Assembly (NCBI GenBank): GCA_030446715.1
Contig: JAUJMU010000001.1
Coordinates: 597,297 to 661,296 of the forward strand
Direction: 5' to 3'
DNA length: 64,000 bases
From: Cytophagales bacterium
GTDB lineage: Bacteria; Bacteroidota; Bacteroidia; Cytophagales; 172606-1
Each line of letters opens with the position of its first letter. The first letter of the stretch is position 1. This document shows, in pieces, positions 48,424 through 57,443 of this stretch. The translations under genes were made by a program, and so were the position numbers. The notes under the pieces were generated by a model. That model was not told the origin of the DNA. It made no database searches and saw nothing but the letters and a program-made list of their open reading frames with translations.

Positions 48424-49551
48424 ATGAGCAAGAGAGGAAGGGTGCTGGTGGCCATGAGCGGCGGCATTGACAGTTCGCTGGCGGCAGTGCTGCTGCACGA
48501 ACAGGGCTACGAGGTGATCGGTATGACGATGAAGACCTGGGATTACGCCTCGTCGGGTGGCTCAAAGAAGGAAACCGGCTGCTGCAGTCTGGATTCCATC
48601 AACGATGCCCGCGACGTGGCCGTAGGCCTGGGCTTTCCGCATTACATCCTTGACATCCGTGAGGAATTCGGCGACTACGTAATTAATCACTTTACCGGCG
48701 AATACCTGGAAGGCCGCACGCCTAACCCGTGCGTGCTCTGCAATACGCACATTAAATGGGATGCCCTGCTGCGGCGGGCCGACAAGCTGGGCTGTGAATT
48801 TATTGCCACCGGTCACTACGCCAACATCTGCGCCGAAGCCGGCCGCTACGTGATTTCTAAAGGGCTGGACGAAAACAAAGACCAGTCTTATGCACTTTGG
48901 GGCATTTCGCAGCAGAGCCTGAGCCGCACCATATTTCCGCTGGGGCACCTGCGCAAAACGCAGATCCGGGAGATGGCCGCCGACCGGGGTTTTATGGCCT
49001 TGGTTAACAAGTCAGAATCGTACGAGATCTGCTTCGTGCCCGACAACGACTACCGGGGCTTTCTGAAGCGCCGCGTGCCCGAACTGGAAGCACAGGTAGC
49101 CGGTGGTGAATTTGTGCTGGAAGACGGCACTGTGGTCGGGCACCACGAAGGGTATCCGTTTTACACCATCGGGCAGCGCAAAGGCCTGGGCGTGGCGCTG
49201 GGCTACCCGATATTCGTGACTGAAATCCAGAAGGAGAAAAACCGCGTGGTGCTGGGCCGCGACCACGCACTGACCCGCGACGGCATGTGGGTGAGCAAGC
49301 TCAATATGGTAAAGTATGCTGACCTGACCGGGAGGCCCACGCATACTGTAACCAAAGTGCGCTACAAGCACTCTGGCACGCCGGCCCTGATCGAGCAGGC
49401 CGAAGATGGACGGATGAAGGTGCTGTTCCACGAGGGTGTAAACGCCATTGCTCCCGGGCAAGCCGCTGTTTTCTACGAAGGAAACGACGTAATCGGCGGT
49501 GGCTGGATCACGTCAAGTTTCAGACAGGAGACGTTAGATGGGAGACGTTAG
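48424..49551 (+). CDS. mnmA: tRNA-specific 2-thiouridylase
   Basis: Adds sulfur at C2 of the wobble uridine in Glu, Gln and Lys tRNAs. 375 residues. The PP-loop is VAMSGGIDSSLAAVLL (residues ~9-24). The two catalytic cysteines are in RTPNPCVLCN and SYEICFVPDNDYRGF, and the tRNA-binding region includes GHYANI and FYTIGQRKGLG. A strong terminator follows. The thioredoxin upstream could be a reductant in the sulfur relay, but this is inference. Confidence 0.96.
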   Translation: MSKRGRVLVAMSGGIDSSLAAVLLHEQGYEVIGMTMKTWDYASSGGSKKETGCCSLDSINDARDVAVGLGFPHYILDIREEFGDYVINHFTGEYLEGRTPNPCVLCNTHIKWDALLRRADKLGCEFIATGHYANICAEAGRYVISKGLDENKDQSYALWGISQQSLSRTIFPLGHLRKTQIREMAADRGFMALVNKSESYEICFVPDNDYRGFLKRRVPELEAQVAGGEFVLEDGTVVGHHEGYPFYTIGQRKGLGVALGYPIFVTEIQKEKNRVVLGRDHALTRDGMWVSKLNMVKYADLTGRPTHTVTKVRYKHSGTPALIEQAEDGRMKVLFHEGVNAIAPGQAAVFYEGNDVIGGGWITSSFRQETLDGRR

Positions 49552-49552
49552 T

Positions 49553-49603
49553 AAAACCAAAAAGCCGGCAGAGGCTATGCGCTTTTGCCGGCTTTTTGGT
49601 TTT
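49553..49603. terminator. mnmA terminator
   Basis: 18-bp perfect stem AAAACCAAAAAGCCGGCA / TGCCGGCTTTTTGGTTTT around a 15-nt loop; symmetric, so it can work in both directions between convergent genes. Confidence 0.88.
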
Positions 49604-49821
49604 CAAGGCCAATAGGGTTTTACTGCTCCCCCGATCCGTTTTTCCCACACCGATCATCCCCTGCGGAGTCTTCGTGGTATAAGTCAATCATCGTCTTTCA
49701 CCGGGAAGATCAGCCGGACTACCCTGCCTGCCGGATGCAGCTCCTGATGCACGAGTCACTCTTTGCCTTGTCACCACTTTTACTTCATGCGATCAGGGAA
49801 CTGCAATCTGCCAGGTATCAC

Positions 49822-50316
49822 TCACCCTGCAGTTGCTCCTATGCCGTGTTCAGGCACCGGCCGCTCTTTTTCATTCTTCATAATTACCTCTTTGTCTACC
49901 GAATACCGGCCTCCTCCGGCAACCATCAGAGCAAGCGCCATTCCTATCCATAAAAGAAAGTATTCATAGCCTTCCCCCGGCTGGTTGCCGTACCAATTCA
50001 TAAAAAAACCGTTCCGGAGATGAGAGGTAAAAACTATCCCAATGGCCAATCCTGCATACCCAAAGGCCCATAAACGGGTAGCCAGTCCTGCCATCACTGC
50101 CAATGCGCCCAATGATTCCAATACGATTACCAAAAATCCCGTTATCCATGGCAGTCCCATCGTATCCGTAAAAAACTCCATTGTACCGGAGAATCCATAC
50201 CCCCCAAACCACCCGAATAATTTTTGAGCTCCGTGGGGAAAAACAACCGCGCCCAGAAAAATTCTCAGCAGGAGTGGCGCCCAGGAATTGCCGGTTTGAA
50301 AAATCTTTCGTTTCAT
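49822..50316 (-). CDS. DoxX-family membrane protein
   Basis: 164 residues with four membrane helices: WAPLLLRIFLGAVVFPHGAQ (helix 1 with the conserved RxxxGxxxxxHGxQK pattern), ITGFLVIVLESLGALAVMAG, LWAFGYAGLAIGIVF and YFLLWIGMALALMVAGGG. Relatives are linked to oxidative-stress or terminal-oxidase functions in some bacteria, but the role is not fixed. It lies 10 bp downstream of the SnoaL-like gene and is probably co-transcribed with it and perhaps the Crp/Fnr gene. Confidence 0.88.
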   Translation of the reverse strand: MKRKIFQTGNSWAPLLLRIFLGAVVFPHGAQKLFGWFGGYGFSGTMEFFTDTMGLPWITGFLVIVLESLGALAVMAGLATRLWAFGYAGLAIGIVFTSHLRNGFFMNWYGNQPGEGYEYFLLWIGMALALMVAGGGRYSVDKEVIMKNEKERPVPEHGIGATAG

Positions 50317-50326
50317 CTTGCGGAAT

Positions 50327-50680
50327 TTATGCGTTGTAATAAAATTTTTCCCTGATGATCAATCCGTCTTTCCATTCCTGAACCGAAACCTGGGCGTAAT
50401 TCCGTTCGCCCCACTCCCTGTGCGTGTAGTCATAATGCCACTCAACCATGGAAACTCCTTCACCGACCGCTACTTTCAGCGGTTTTGCTCCGCGAAACGC
50501 AGTGATGGAAGCGAAAAACGCTTCTTCTCTTTTGCGATTGCTGGATTTACCGACGGTTGGAGGATTTTCGTTTTCCTGCATCACCACGTCTTCGTGATAA
50601 TACTTTTCAAAGGCTTCCATTGCCTTTCCCTGAAGAACAAGGTCATTCAGGTTACTGATTTTTTCTACTAATGTTGCCAT
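50327..50680 (-). CDS. SnoaL-like / NTF2-fold protein
   Basis: 117 residues from the ATG at 50680 (MATLVEKISNLNDLVLQG). The pattern EAFEKYYHEDVVMQENENPP followed by a beta-sheet domain (VSMVEWHYDYTHREW, AQVSVQEWKDGLIIREKFYY) is typical of SnoaL-like ester-cyclase-fold proteins. Members are enzymes or ligand-binding proteins; nothing here fixes the substrate. It is sandwiched between a Crp/Fnr regulator and DoxX, all on the minus strand. Confidence 0.82.
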   Translation of the reverse strand: MATLVEKISNLNDLVLQGKAMEAFEKYYHEDVVMQENENPPTVGKSSNRKREEAFFASITAFRGAKPLKVAVGEGVSMVEWHYDYTHREWGERNYAQVSVQEWKDGLIIREKFYYNA

Positions 50681-50768
50681 AAACTTTGTTCTGAATGTGT
50701 ATGGCAAAGGTCTGGTTTCGGCCGGCCGTCAGGCGACAAACCAAGTTAAAAAAGTAGGTTAAACCAGA

Positions 50769-51362
50769 TTAACATCCCTGCTGGTCAGTGATGAGCTGAC
50801 TTCGTATTTTGCTTAAAAATTCTTTGGTGATGCCCAGGTAGGAGGCAATCATGTACTGGGGCACCCTCCGTTCGATTTCCGGATACTGTTCCCGGAATTT
50901 TAAGTACCTTTCTTTCGCGGGCAGGCTAAAATTTCTGATAATTCGTTTTTCGGAAGCTACGTAAGCCTTCTGGATAATGATCCTGAAAAACCGCTCAAGC
51001 TTAGGAATCTGCTCGTAGAGATTTTCGAGTTTTTCGTAGGGGAACTGGATCACCTCCGTATTCTCCAAGCATTGGACGTTGTAGTCAGCGGGGGTCTGGG
51101 TGAGAAAGCTGCCAAGGTCGGCTGTCCACCAGTTTTCGATGGCAAACATTACGATGTGTTCCTGGCCATCATTGTCAATGTAAAAGGTTTTGAGACAGCC
51201 TTTGATTACGAAACTTTCGTGTTTGCAGATATCACCCTGCTGAACAATATACTGGCCTTTCAGATACTTGCGGTGATTGACCTGTCCGGATAAAATTTCT
51301 TTTTCCCTGCCGGTCAAATCAATGTAGCGTTGGATGTATTCAAAAAGCGGTTCGGTATTCAT
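50769..51362 (-). CDS. Crp/Fnr-family transcriptional regulator
   Basis: 197 residues from the ATG at 51362. The N-terminal cyclic-nucleotide-binding-like barrel contains GQYIVQQGDICKHESFVIKG and WWTADLGSFLTQTPADYNVQ. The C-terminal winged helix holds RVPQYMIASYLGITKEFLSK as the recognition helix region. No Fnr-type cysteine cluster is present, so an iron-sulfur sensor is unlikely. It probably controls the adjacent SnoaL-like and doxX genes, judged only from position. Confidence 0.88.
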   Translation of the reverse strand: MNTEPLFEYIQRYIDLTGREKEILSGQVNHRKYLKGQYIVQQGDICKHESFVIKGCLKTFYIDNDGQEHIVMFAIENWWTADLGSFLTQTPADYNVQCLENTEVIQFPYEKLENLYEQIPKLERFFRIIIQKAYVASEKRIIRNFSLPAKERYLKFREQYPEIERRVPQYMIASYLGITKEFLSKIRSQLITDQQGC

Positions 51363-51628
51363 GGCTGCTGCTTTGGCCGGTGCCAGTCTGCCGTTCTGCA
51401 TCCGGGGTCTCCGGCAACGCGAAGTAAAACTCCGCGCTGCTTATTTTTTATTTTCAAACCGGTGGTTTGGAAACATGTTGGATCAGTTGGTCAGGCTGTC
51501 CCGGTTCTTTCAGATAGGCCGTAAAAGCATCCCGTTCCGCCGGGGGTGAAGAACATGAGGAGTCCGCAGTAAAATTTAGCGGTATCAGGCTCCCGTCTGA
51601 TATCCCATGACCAACATCTCCTGCCCAT

Positions 51629-53272
51629 CTAAAACCCAATCCGGGAAGTTGAACCGTACAGTGTTTCTTCGGCGCACATCTGCCCGATCTGACTCAGGTC
51701 GGGAGGGCTGTCGTTGAGAATGTTGTGGAGCAGGTACTTCCGGATGATGTTGTCGATCTGGCCACCGGTCAGTTCGAATGCCTGCGCCAGCCGGGTTACT
51801 GAGGACGAATCGAGGTCGGGCAGCTTGCTGGCCCAGATTTTTTCGCGGGTGGCGGTATCTGGTTTGCCCAAATGAATCTTGTAGGGAAAGCGCCGCTCGA
51901 AGGCTTTGTCCAGGTTCACGTTCAGGTTGGAAGTGGCAAACAGAATTCCCTCGAAGGTTTCCAGTTCCTGCAGCAGGATGTTCTGCATGCTGTTGTTCAT
52001 CTGATCCACGCTGCTGGTCACTTCGATCCGCTTGCTGATCAGCGCATCGGATTCGTTGAACAGCAGAATAGGCGTACGTTCAAAGTGACTGACGGCCTTG
52101 CGGTATTCCTCAAAAAGCATCTTCAGGTGCTTCTCCGATTCGCCCACGTACTTATCCTTGATGTTGGCAATGTCTACCAGCAGCACGTTTCGTTGGGTGC
52201 GGCTGGCAATGGAATACACAGTCTCCGTTTTACCAGTGCCCGGGTCGCCATACAGCAGCACGACCACGCCTTTGCCGAGGCCCGCCTGCTCAAATTTCTG
52301 CTGTACGTGCGCCAGCTGATCGCCACCCAGTAAGGTGTGCAGCAAGCTTACCTGCTTTTCTTCCGTTTTATTGAGAAAAAGGTTCTTGGTCTGCAGCGAC
52401 TTTGCTTCCAGCAGCCGGGTATGGGTAGGTCGAAAAGGCCGCCTGACTTCAGGAAAAGCTTCGGCATCGCCAAAAAGCTCCGTAATGGCTTTGTCGGTGA
52501 GGCGGAGGGTGCGGCCCATCAGAAAGAAATCATTTTCAAACACCACCAGTTCCTGTTTCACCAGACCAGCCTCACCGTTGATCAGTTCACGCTTGGAACT
52601 CACCTTGTCGCTGACCGTATCGAAGATCGAATTCATCATGTCGTTGAGATCCACGAAATCTTCGCCATTGGCAAACTGGTAGCACAGGAAAAGCAGCATG
52701 GCCGTTTCGCGCAGCGACAACTGAAGCCGCTCAATACGTTGTACGGTGCCCGCGCCGCGTTCATTCTGCAGGATCTGACGGATTTCTTCCAGCAACTCCT
52801 GCGTGGAAATTACCTCCTTGCGCCGTTCGTTGATCAGGTTGTCAGTTCGTTGCAGCAACGTGTATACATCTTCGACTTCCTGCTCCGACTGCTGAAGAGG
52901 CTTGTTGGTGGCGGCGGCATTGTAAGCTTCCCGGGTCAGGTTCAGGCTGATGGAGTTGCGTCCCCAGTTGTCCTCCTTGGTGATCAGTCTTTTCTTCTGC
53001 AGTGACTTGAACAAATTCTCGTGGCTTACTACGAAGAATGGGTTGCAATCCAGATAGTTTACCATGTCATTATAGTAAACCGTACTGTTGACTACCTTTA
53101 GTCCGAAGATCAGGCTCAGAAAAAGGGCCTCCTCCGGGGAACAACCGTAGAACTGGCCGATTTTTTCCAGATCCGGCCGTAGCCTGGCTGTGATCCGACC
53201 CATGCTCTGGTCTGTAAGTTTGCAGTCTTTCAGGGAATTATACACCCGTTCGATCCGCTTGATGATGGGCAT
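51629..53272 (-). CDS. AAA+ ATPase with a novel-looking N-terminal region
   Basis: 547 residues from the ATG at 53272. The N-terminal ~330 residues are helical (EEALFLSLIFGLKVVNSTVY, VEDVYTLLQRTDNLINERRK, LRETAMLLFLCYQFANGEDF) with no family I recognise. The AAA+ module has Walker A LLYGDPGTGKTETVYSIAS (~340-352), KYVGESEKHLKMLFEEY, Walker B ILLFNESDALISKR (~403), sensor 1 FATSNLN and the arginine finger ERRFPYKI. In Walker B the usual Asp is Asn, while the catalytic-type Glu remains. It resembles SpoVK/Ycf46-like ATPases. A perfect 16-bp palindrome lies 74 bp upstream. Confidence 0.85.
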   Translation of the reverse strand: MPIIKRIERVYNSLKDCKLTDQSMGRITARLRPDLEKIGQFYGCSPEEALFLSLIFGLKVVNSTVYYNDMVNYLDCNPFFVVSHENLFKSLQKKRLITKEDNWGRNSISLNLTREAYNAAATNKPLQQSEQEVEDVYTLLQRTDNLINERRKEVISTQELLEEIRQILQNERGAGTVQRIERLQLSLRETAMLLFLCYQFANGEDFVDLNDMMNSIFDTVSDKVSSKRELINGEAGLVKQELVVFENDFFLMGRTLRLTDKAITELFGDAEAFPEVRRPFRPTHTRLLEAKSLQTKNLFLNKTEEKQVSLLHTLLGGDQLAHVQQKFEQAGLGKGVVVLLYGDPGTGKTETVYSIASRTQRNVLLVDIANIKDKYVGESEKHLKMLFEEYRKAVSHFERTPILLFNESDALISKRIEVTSSVDQMNNSMQNILLQELETFEGILFATSNLNVNLDKAFERRFPYKIHLGKPDTATREKIWASKLPDLDSSSVTRLAQAFELTGGQIDNIIRKYLLHNILNDSPPDLSQIGQMCAEETLYGSTSRIGF

Positions 53273-53345
53273 TGCTGGGGAGGTTAACTGGCTGTTTCGG
53301 GGAAAAAGTGGTTTGCAGGCCGGCAAGCTGCCGGAAGTTCAACTG

Positions 53346-53361
53346 GTATTTACGTAAATAC
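53346..53361. promoter_or_regulatory. perfect 16-bp palindrome, candidate operator
   Basis: GTATTTACGTAAATAC is exactly self-complementary and lies 74 bp upstream of the AAA+ gene start, within a typical operator distance. No terminator-like T run or loop is associated, so protein binding is more likely than an RNA hairpin. Confidence 0.5.
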
Positions 53362-53472
53362 TTCCAAAAAGGAGAAGAAAGATTTCAAAAAATCAACAAT
53401 TTTCCAGATCCGTCCAAGCCTCAGAAAAACGATCAGACTGCACGAATTCATCCCGCTGCCGGTAACACCGGT

Positions 53473-54717
53473 TTACGGGTGGTGAGGCAGCAGCAGGGAC
53501 GAATCGCCGTAACTCAGAAAGCGGTAACCCTTGTCCAGCGCCTCCCGGTAAATGCGCCGCCAGTCCTCGCCCACAAAAGCGGCAATGAGCAGGATAAGGG
53601 TGCTGCCGGGCTGGTGGTAGTTGGTAATCAAGCCTTTGCACACCCTGAACTGATAACCCGGCACGATCAGAATTTCGGTTTCTCCCACAAGTTCTTCCAG
53701 TCCCGCCGAGCGCATGTACTGATGGATTTTCTGGAAAACCGTACCCGCCGGAGGCAGCGGATCCGGAGCATATCCGTACGGCGACAGCTTCTCCACAAAC
53801 AGGTGCGGCGACTCCTGCCCGTGCAGGAGTTTGATGCCGTACCAGTACAAACTCTCCAGGGCCCGCATGGAAGTGGTGCCCACCGCTATGATATTGCCGG
53901 TGTACTGCACCAGCCGTTCCAGATTCCCGCGGGTGAAAATGATCTGCTCGGCGTGCATCGGATGTTGAATTACATTTTTCGCCTTGATCGGCTGGAATGT
54001 ACCGGCCCCCACGTGCAGCGTCAGGTAATCGAGTGAAACCCCCTCTTCCCGGAGCGACGTCAGCACCCGTCCGGTAAAATGCAGGCCCGCAGTAGGAGCC
54101 GCCACGGCGCCTTCGTTCCGGGCGTACACCGTCTGGTATTGTTCCTTGTCCTGCTCAGTTGCCTCGCGGTTCAGGTAAGGCGGCAGCGGAATTTCACCCA
54201 GATGGGGCAACAGTTCCGAAAACCGGATATGGCCTGGCGCCCACCGGAAGCTTACTTCCTGATTCTCCCGGTCGGTCAACGTCGCCCGCACGGTAACCAG
54301 TCCTTCCGGCGTGGGGAGCTCCTGCTCCAGCACCTCGCCTTCCTTCAGCCTTTTCTTGTTGCCGACAAGGCAGCGCCACGTACAACTCTCCCGGGCCTGC
54401 ATGATGGTGTGAATTGACTGCTCAACCGGCTGCGGCTGCAGGAGAAATATCTCGATCAGGGCACCGGTCGCCCGGCGGAAGTAGAGACGGGCCGGAATGA
54501 CTTTGGTATCATTGAATACCAGCAGCGTGCCGGACGGCAGGTAACCCGCCAGCCGGCTGAATGTATCATGCTCAATATTGCCCCGCCGATAGACGAGAAG
54601 CCGGGACTGATCCCGTTCGGGCAGGGGAAAAGCCGCAATCCGGTCGTCGGGCAGATCGTAGGTATAGTCTTCCAGCCGGATCGGACGGAGGTTGGGGGGA
54701 AGCGTTTCTTCCGTCAT
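53473..54717 (-). CDS. queA: tRNA preQ1(34) S-adenosylmethionine ribosyltransferase-isomerase
   Basis: Transfers the ribosyl part of SAM to preQ1 in tRNA during queuosine synthesis. 414 residues, at the long end for QueA. Conserved: DYTYDLPDDRIAAFPLPERD (start), LLVFNDTKVIPARLYFRR, EGAVAAPTAGLHFTGRVL, LHVGAGTFQPIKAKNVIQHP and LITNYHQPGSTLILLIAAFV. The ATG at 54717 is chosen; the longer frame to 54930 runs through AT-rich intergenic repeats. No other que gene is adjacent. Confidence 0.95.
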   Translation of the reverse strand: MTEETLPPNLRPIRLEDYTYDLPDDRIAAFPLPERDQSRLLVYRRGNIEHDTFSRLAGYLPSGTLLVFNDTKVIPARLYFRRATGALIEIFLLQPQPVEQSIHTIMQARESCTWRCLVGNKKRLKEGEVLEQELPTPEGLVTVRATLTDRENQEVSFRWAPGHIRFSELLPHLGEIPLPPYLNREATEQDKEQYQTVYARNEGAVAAPTAGLHFTGRVLTSLREEGVSLDYLTLHVGAGTFQPIKAKNVIQHPMHAEQIIFTRGNLERLVQYTGNIIAVGTTSMRALESLYWYGIKLLHGQESPHLFVEKLSPYGYAPDPLPPAGTVFQKIHQYMRSAGLEELVGETEILIVPGYQFRVCKGLITNYHQPGSTLILLIAAFVGEDWRRIYREALDKGYRFLSYGDSSLLLPHHP

Positions 54718-54850
54718 ATGGCATAAATCTTTTTCTGCGGGTACAATGAAATGCTGAATTATGAATTTTAAATTTTGAATGGAGGCTGCCCGGCGTTGCA
54801 GGCAAAGCCGAAGCCATTCAGAATTTAAAATCCAAAATCTGTAATTTCCC

Positions 54851-55456
54851 TCACTGTCGGGGATGCGGACCGGGTGCGACCTGAATCCGCAGGCCGGGAG
54901 CCTGGGGGATGCCAACGTCCTGCAGCACAATGCGGTTATGCTGCGTGTCCTGCCAGCCGGATGCCTTGGGTTCGCGGATAGCAGGCTGGCCGTAATGATC
55001 CGTAAAATACCGGGTAAACTCCTGCGCGAGGCTGTCTACCGACTGCTGATCGTTCAGGTATATATCCAGCGTAATGCTGCGGACAGTCTGCTGCTGCGGA
55101 CTGTAGTAATACAGCACGTCGGTCATTTCGTCGTTGCCCAGTTCAACGTTGAAGCTGATATAACCGGTGCTGTCTTCCATGGGCTGATTCTGCTCCTTTT
55201 GCTTTACCTGCGTGAGGAGGTCGCCGATGGAAACGCCCCTGATCATGCCATCGGGTGTTTTAAGAATCTTCTGAAATTTCGGACTGTAACCGGCAAAAGC
55301 GGCCGGGGCTGCCGCCGGAGTTTCCGTTACGGTACTATCGGTGGTGGCCGCTTGCTCTTCTGAGGACTCACCCGCGCAGGCCGTGCAGAGCAGCCAAAAT
55401 ATTCCAATCAGGCAGCTGGATTTGAAGAGGCTGACCAACCTTCTATATAAAAACAT
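54851..55456 (-). CDS. putative lipoprotein of unknown function
   Basis: 201 residues from the ATG at 55456. The signal (MFLYRRLVSLFKSSCLIGIF) is followed by WLLCTACAGES, a plausible lipobox. After a Thr/Ala/Pro-rich linker the mature domain includes GMIRGVSIGDLLTQVKQKEQ, LYYYSPQQQTVRSITLDIYL and SLAQEFTRYFTDHYGQP. I recognise no family. The AT-rich inverted repeat at 54757-54850 lies between it and queA. Confidence 0.75.
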   Translation of the reverse strand: MFLYRRLVSLFKSSCLIGIFWLLCTACAGESSEEQAATTDSTVTETPAAAPAAFAGYSPKFQKILKTPDGMIRGVSIGDLLTQVKQKEQNQPMEDSTGYISFNVELGNDEMTDVLYYYSPQQQTVRSITLDIYLNDQQSVDSLAQEFTRYFTDHYGQPAIREPKASGWQDTQHNRIVLQDVGIPQAPGLRIQVAPGPHPRQ

Positions 55457-55670
55457 CTTTTTGCGTTTTGTCCGGTTAATAATAAGGTGATCGCAGAAAA
55501 CTACATTCCGCAATCCGGCGGCAAAAATACGGATTCATTGCCAGTATTAAGGAGTGAATGGCGAAAGACGCTGATCTGTCCGGGGCAGCCGGGCATTTTC
55601 CGCAAAACTCAAACTTCCCTTCACACCCGTGCCTGCTGAAATTCGTAATTTGCCGACAAAGTATCTCAGA

Positions 55671-57020
55671 ATGAAGAAAAATATTGCCGCTGTTGTTCTG
55701 TTTTTGTTTCCTCTTTGCCTGTTTGCCCAGAAAACCCTGCTGCAGTCGGGGCCGATGGTGGGTTACTCCGAAATGCGCGAAGTAGCCCTTTGGGTGCAGA
55801 CCACGCAGGCGGCTAAAGTTAAGTTTGTGTATTGGGATGGGCAGAATCCCGCGCAGAAATTTCAGACCGCGGAGGTAAGCACCGTACCGGAAAAAGCCCA
55901 CGCCGTTACGGCCATTGCCGGCAAGGTACAGCCCGGAAAAAAATACACGTATGAACTGTACATCAACGGCAAGAAAACGGAGCGGCCATACCCGCTGGCT
56001 TTTCAGTCGCAGCCCCTCTGGCAGTGGCGCACCGATCCGCCGGCTTTCCGGTTTGCCACCGGCAGCTGCTTTTTTGTGAATGAAGCCGATTACGACCGGG
56101 CTGGCAAGCCCTACGGCGGCGATTATCAGATCATGACCCGGATCGCGGAGCAGAAGCCTGATTTTATGCTCTGGCTCGGCGACAATACTTACCTGCGCGA
56201 ACCTGACTGGAATACCTGGACCGGCATCATGCACCGCTACACCCATTCCCGTTCCCTGCCTGAGCTACAGCCTCTGCTGGGTTCGGTGCACCACTACGCC
56301 ACCTGGGATGACCACGATTACGGTCCCGACAACTCGGACCGTTCCTTCTGGAACAAAGACCAGACGCTGGCGGCGTTTAAACTTTTCTGGGCCAATCCAA
56401 ATTACGTGCTGGGCGCACACGGCGGCATTACGGGCACCTTCTTCTGGAACGACGTACAGTTTTTCCTGCTGGACGACCGCTGGTACAAAACACCCAATTA
56501 CAATTTTACTGCCCTGGCCGGGGAGGCCGCCAACCTGGCCGGACCGCGGCCCCTGCTGGGCGGGGCTCAGCTGCAGTGGCTCGTGGATGCCCTTACTTAC
56601 AGCCGGGCTCCTTTTAAATTTATCGTGATCGGCAGCCAGGTACTTAATCCCGTTGAGCAGGACGACAGCTATACTTTTTACAAGGAGGAAAAGGAAAAAC
56701 TCCTGAAAGCCATTGCCGACGCCAAAGTGCCCGGGGTAATCTTTCTGGACGGCGACCGGCACTTTACGTCGATGACCAAACTGGAGCGGCCGGGCACCTA
56801 TCCGCTTTACGACGTCACCATTTCGCCGCTTACCGCCGGCACGTATAATCCGAAAGAGAACAACACGTTGCTGATACCGGGCACCCAGGTGACTGACCGC
56901 AATTTTGCCATCATGGAAGTAGCCGGCCCCCGCACCGACCGCGTACTGACGATCCGCGTAATGGACGCCGCCGGCAAGGAACGCTGGACCCGCGAGATCA
57001 AAGCCAGTGAGCTGAAGTAG
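55671..57020 (+). CDS. PhoD-like phosphatase / alkaline phosphatase D family
   Basis: 449 residues with a signal peptide (MKKNIAAVVLFLFPLCLFAQ), so exported. An N-terminal fibronectin-like domain (MREVALWVQTTQAAKVKFVY) precedes the metallophosphoesterase domain. Metal ligands are visible in FATGSCFF, FMLWLGDNTYLRE, HYATWDDHDYGPDNS and VIFLDGDRHFTSM. PhoD enzymes cleave phosphodiesters and monoesters with Fe and Ca. No PHO-type regulator is adjacent. Promoter not identified with confidence. Confidence 0.93.
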   Translation: MKKNIAAVVLFLFPLCLFAQKTLLQSGPMVGYSEMREVALWVQTTQAAKVKFVYWDGQNPAQKFQTAEVSTVPEKAHAVTAIAGKVQPGKKYTYELYINGKKTERPYPLAFQSQPLWQWRTDPPAFRFATGSCFFVNEADYDRAGKPYGGDYQIMTRIAEQKPDFMLWLGDNTYLREPDWNTWTGIMHRYTHSRSLPELQPLLGSVHHYATWDDHDYGPDNSDRSFWNKDQTLAAFKLFWANPNYVLGAHGGITGTFFWNDVQFFLLDDRWYKTPNYNFTALAGEAANLAGPRPLLGGAQLQWLVDALTYSRAPFKFIVIGSQVLNPVEQDDSYTFYKEEKEKLLKAIADAKVPGVIFLDGDRHFTSMTKLERPGTYPLYDVTISPLTAGTYNPKENNTLLIPGTQVTDRNFAIMEVAGPRTDRVLTIRVMDAAGKERWTREIKASELK

Positions 57021-57088
57021 ACGGGAGACGTCGGGAAGTTTTTAACGCGGATCAAGGGTTGAAATACTGAAACCCTGGTTAGTAAATG

Positions 57089-57216
57089 CAGGACTTTCTC
57101 AAAACGCTTCCGGGTTGCCGTTTGTGAGACACAAACGGCGGTCCATACCCTACACGGTGGTCCATACACTGATCGCGACCGTGGTCAGTGTATGGACCAC
57201 TTTTGAGAAAGTCCTG
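57089..57216. mobile_element. 128-bp MITE-like element with 16-bp terminal inverted repeats
   Basis: Ends CAGGACTTTCTCAAAA (57089-57104) and TTTTGAGAAAGTCCTG (57201-57216) are perfect inverted repeats. Inside are two further hairpins: GCCGTTTGTG/CACAAACGGC and GTGGTCCATACACTGA/TCAGTGTATGGACCAC. There is no open frame and no obvious target-site duplication. It is too small to be autonomous. Confidence 0.7.
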
Positions 57217-57413
57217 AGATTGTAAAGTCTTTTTCCTCAATAGCGGTGGATTCATACTAATATGAATTGAGACCATGTATTTGATTGTATACAACTATTT
57301 AATCATCAAATAAATATCCTCCGATTCATCCGTTTAATCATGTTCATCTTGGTATCAGCAGGTAATCAGCGTCAGAACGGGCTGATTCTCCGGCCCAAAA
57401 CAGGATGGGTATC

Positions 57414-57443
57414 AACAGCCCACGGTTGAAACCGTGGGCTGTT
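57414..57443. repeat. REP-like palindrome
   Basis: 14-bp perfect arms AACAGCCCACGGTT / AACCGTGGGCTGTT around GA. Together with the MITE-like element it is the only structure seen in the ~700-bp gene-free stretch 57021-57722. Confidence 0.75.
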
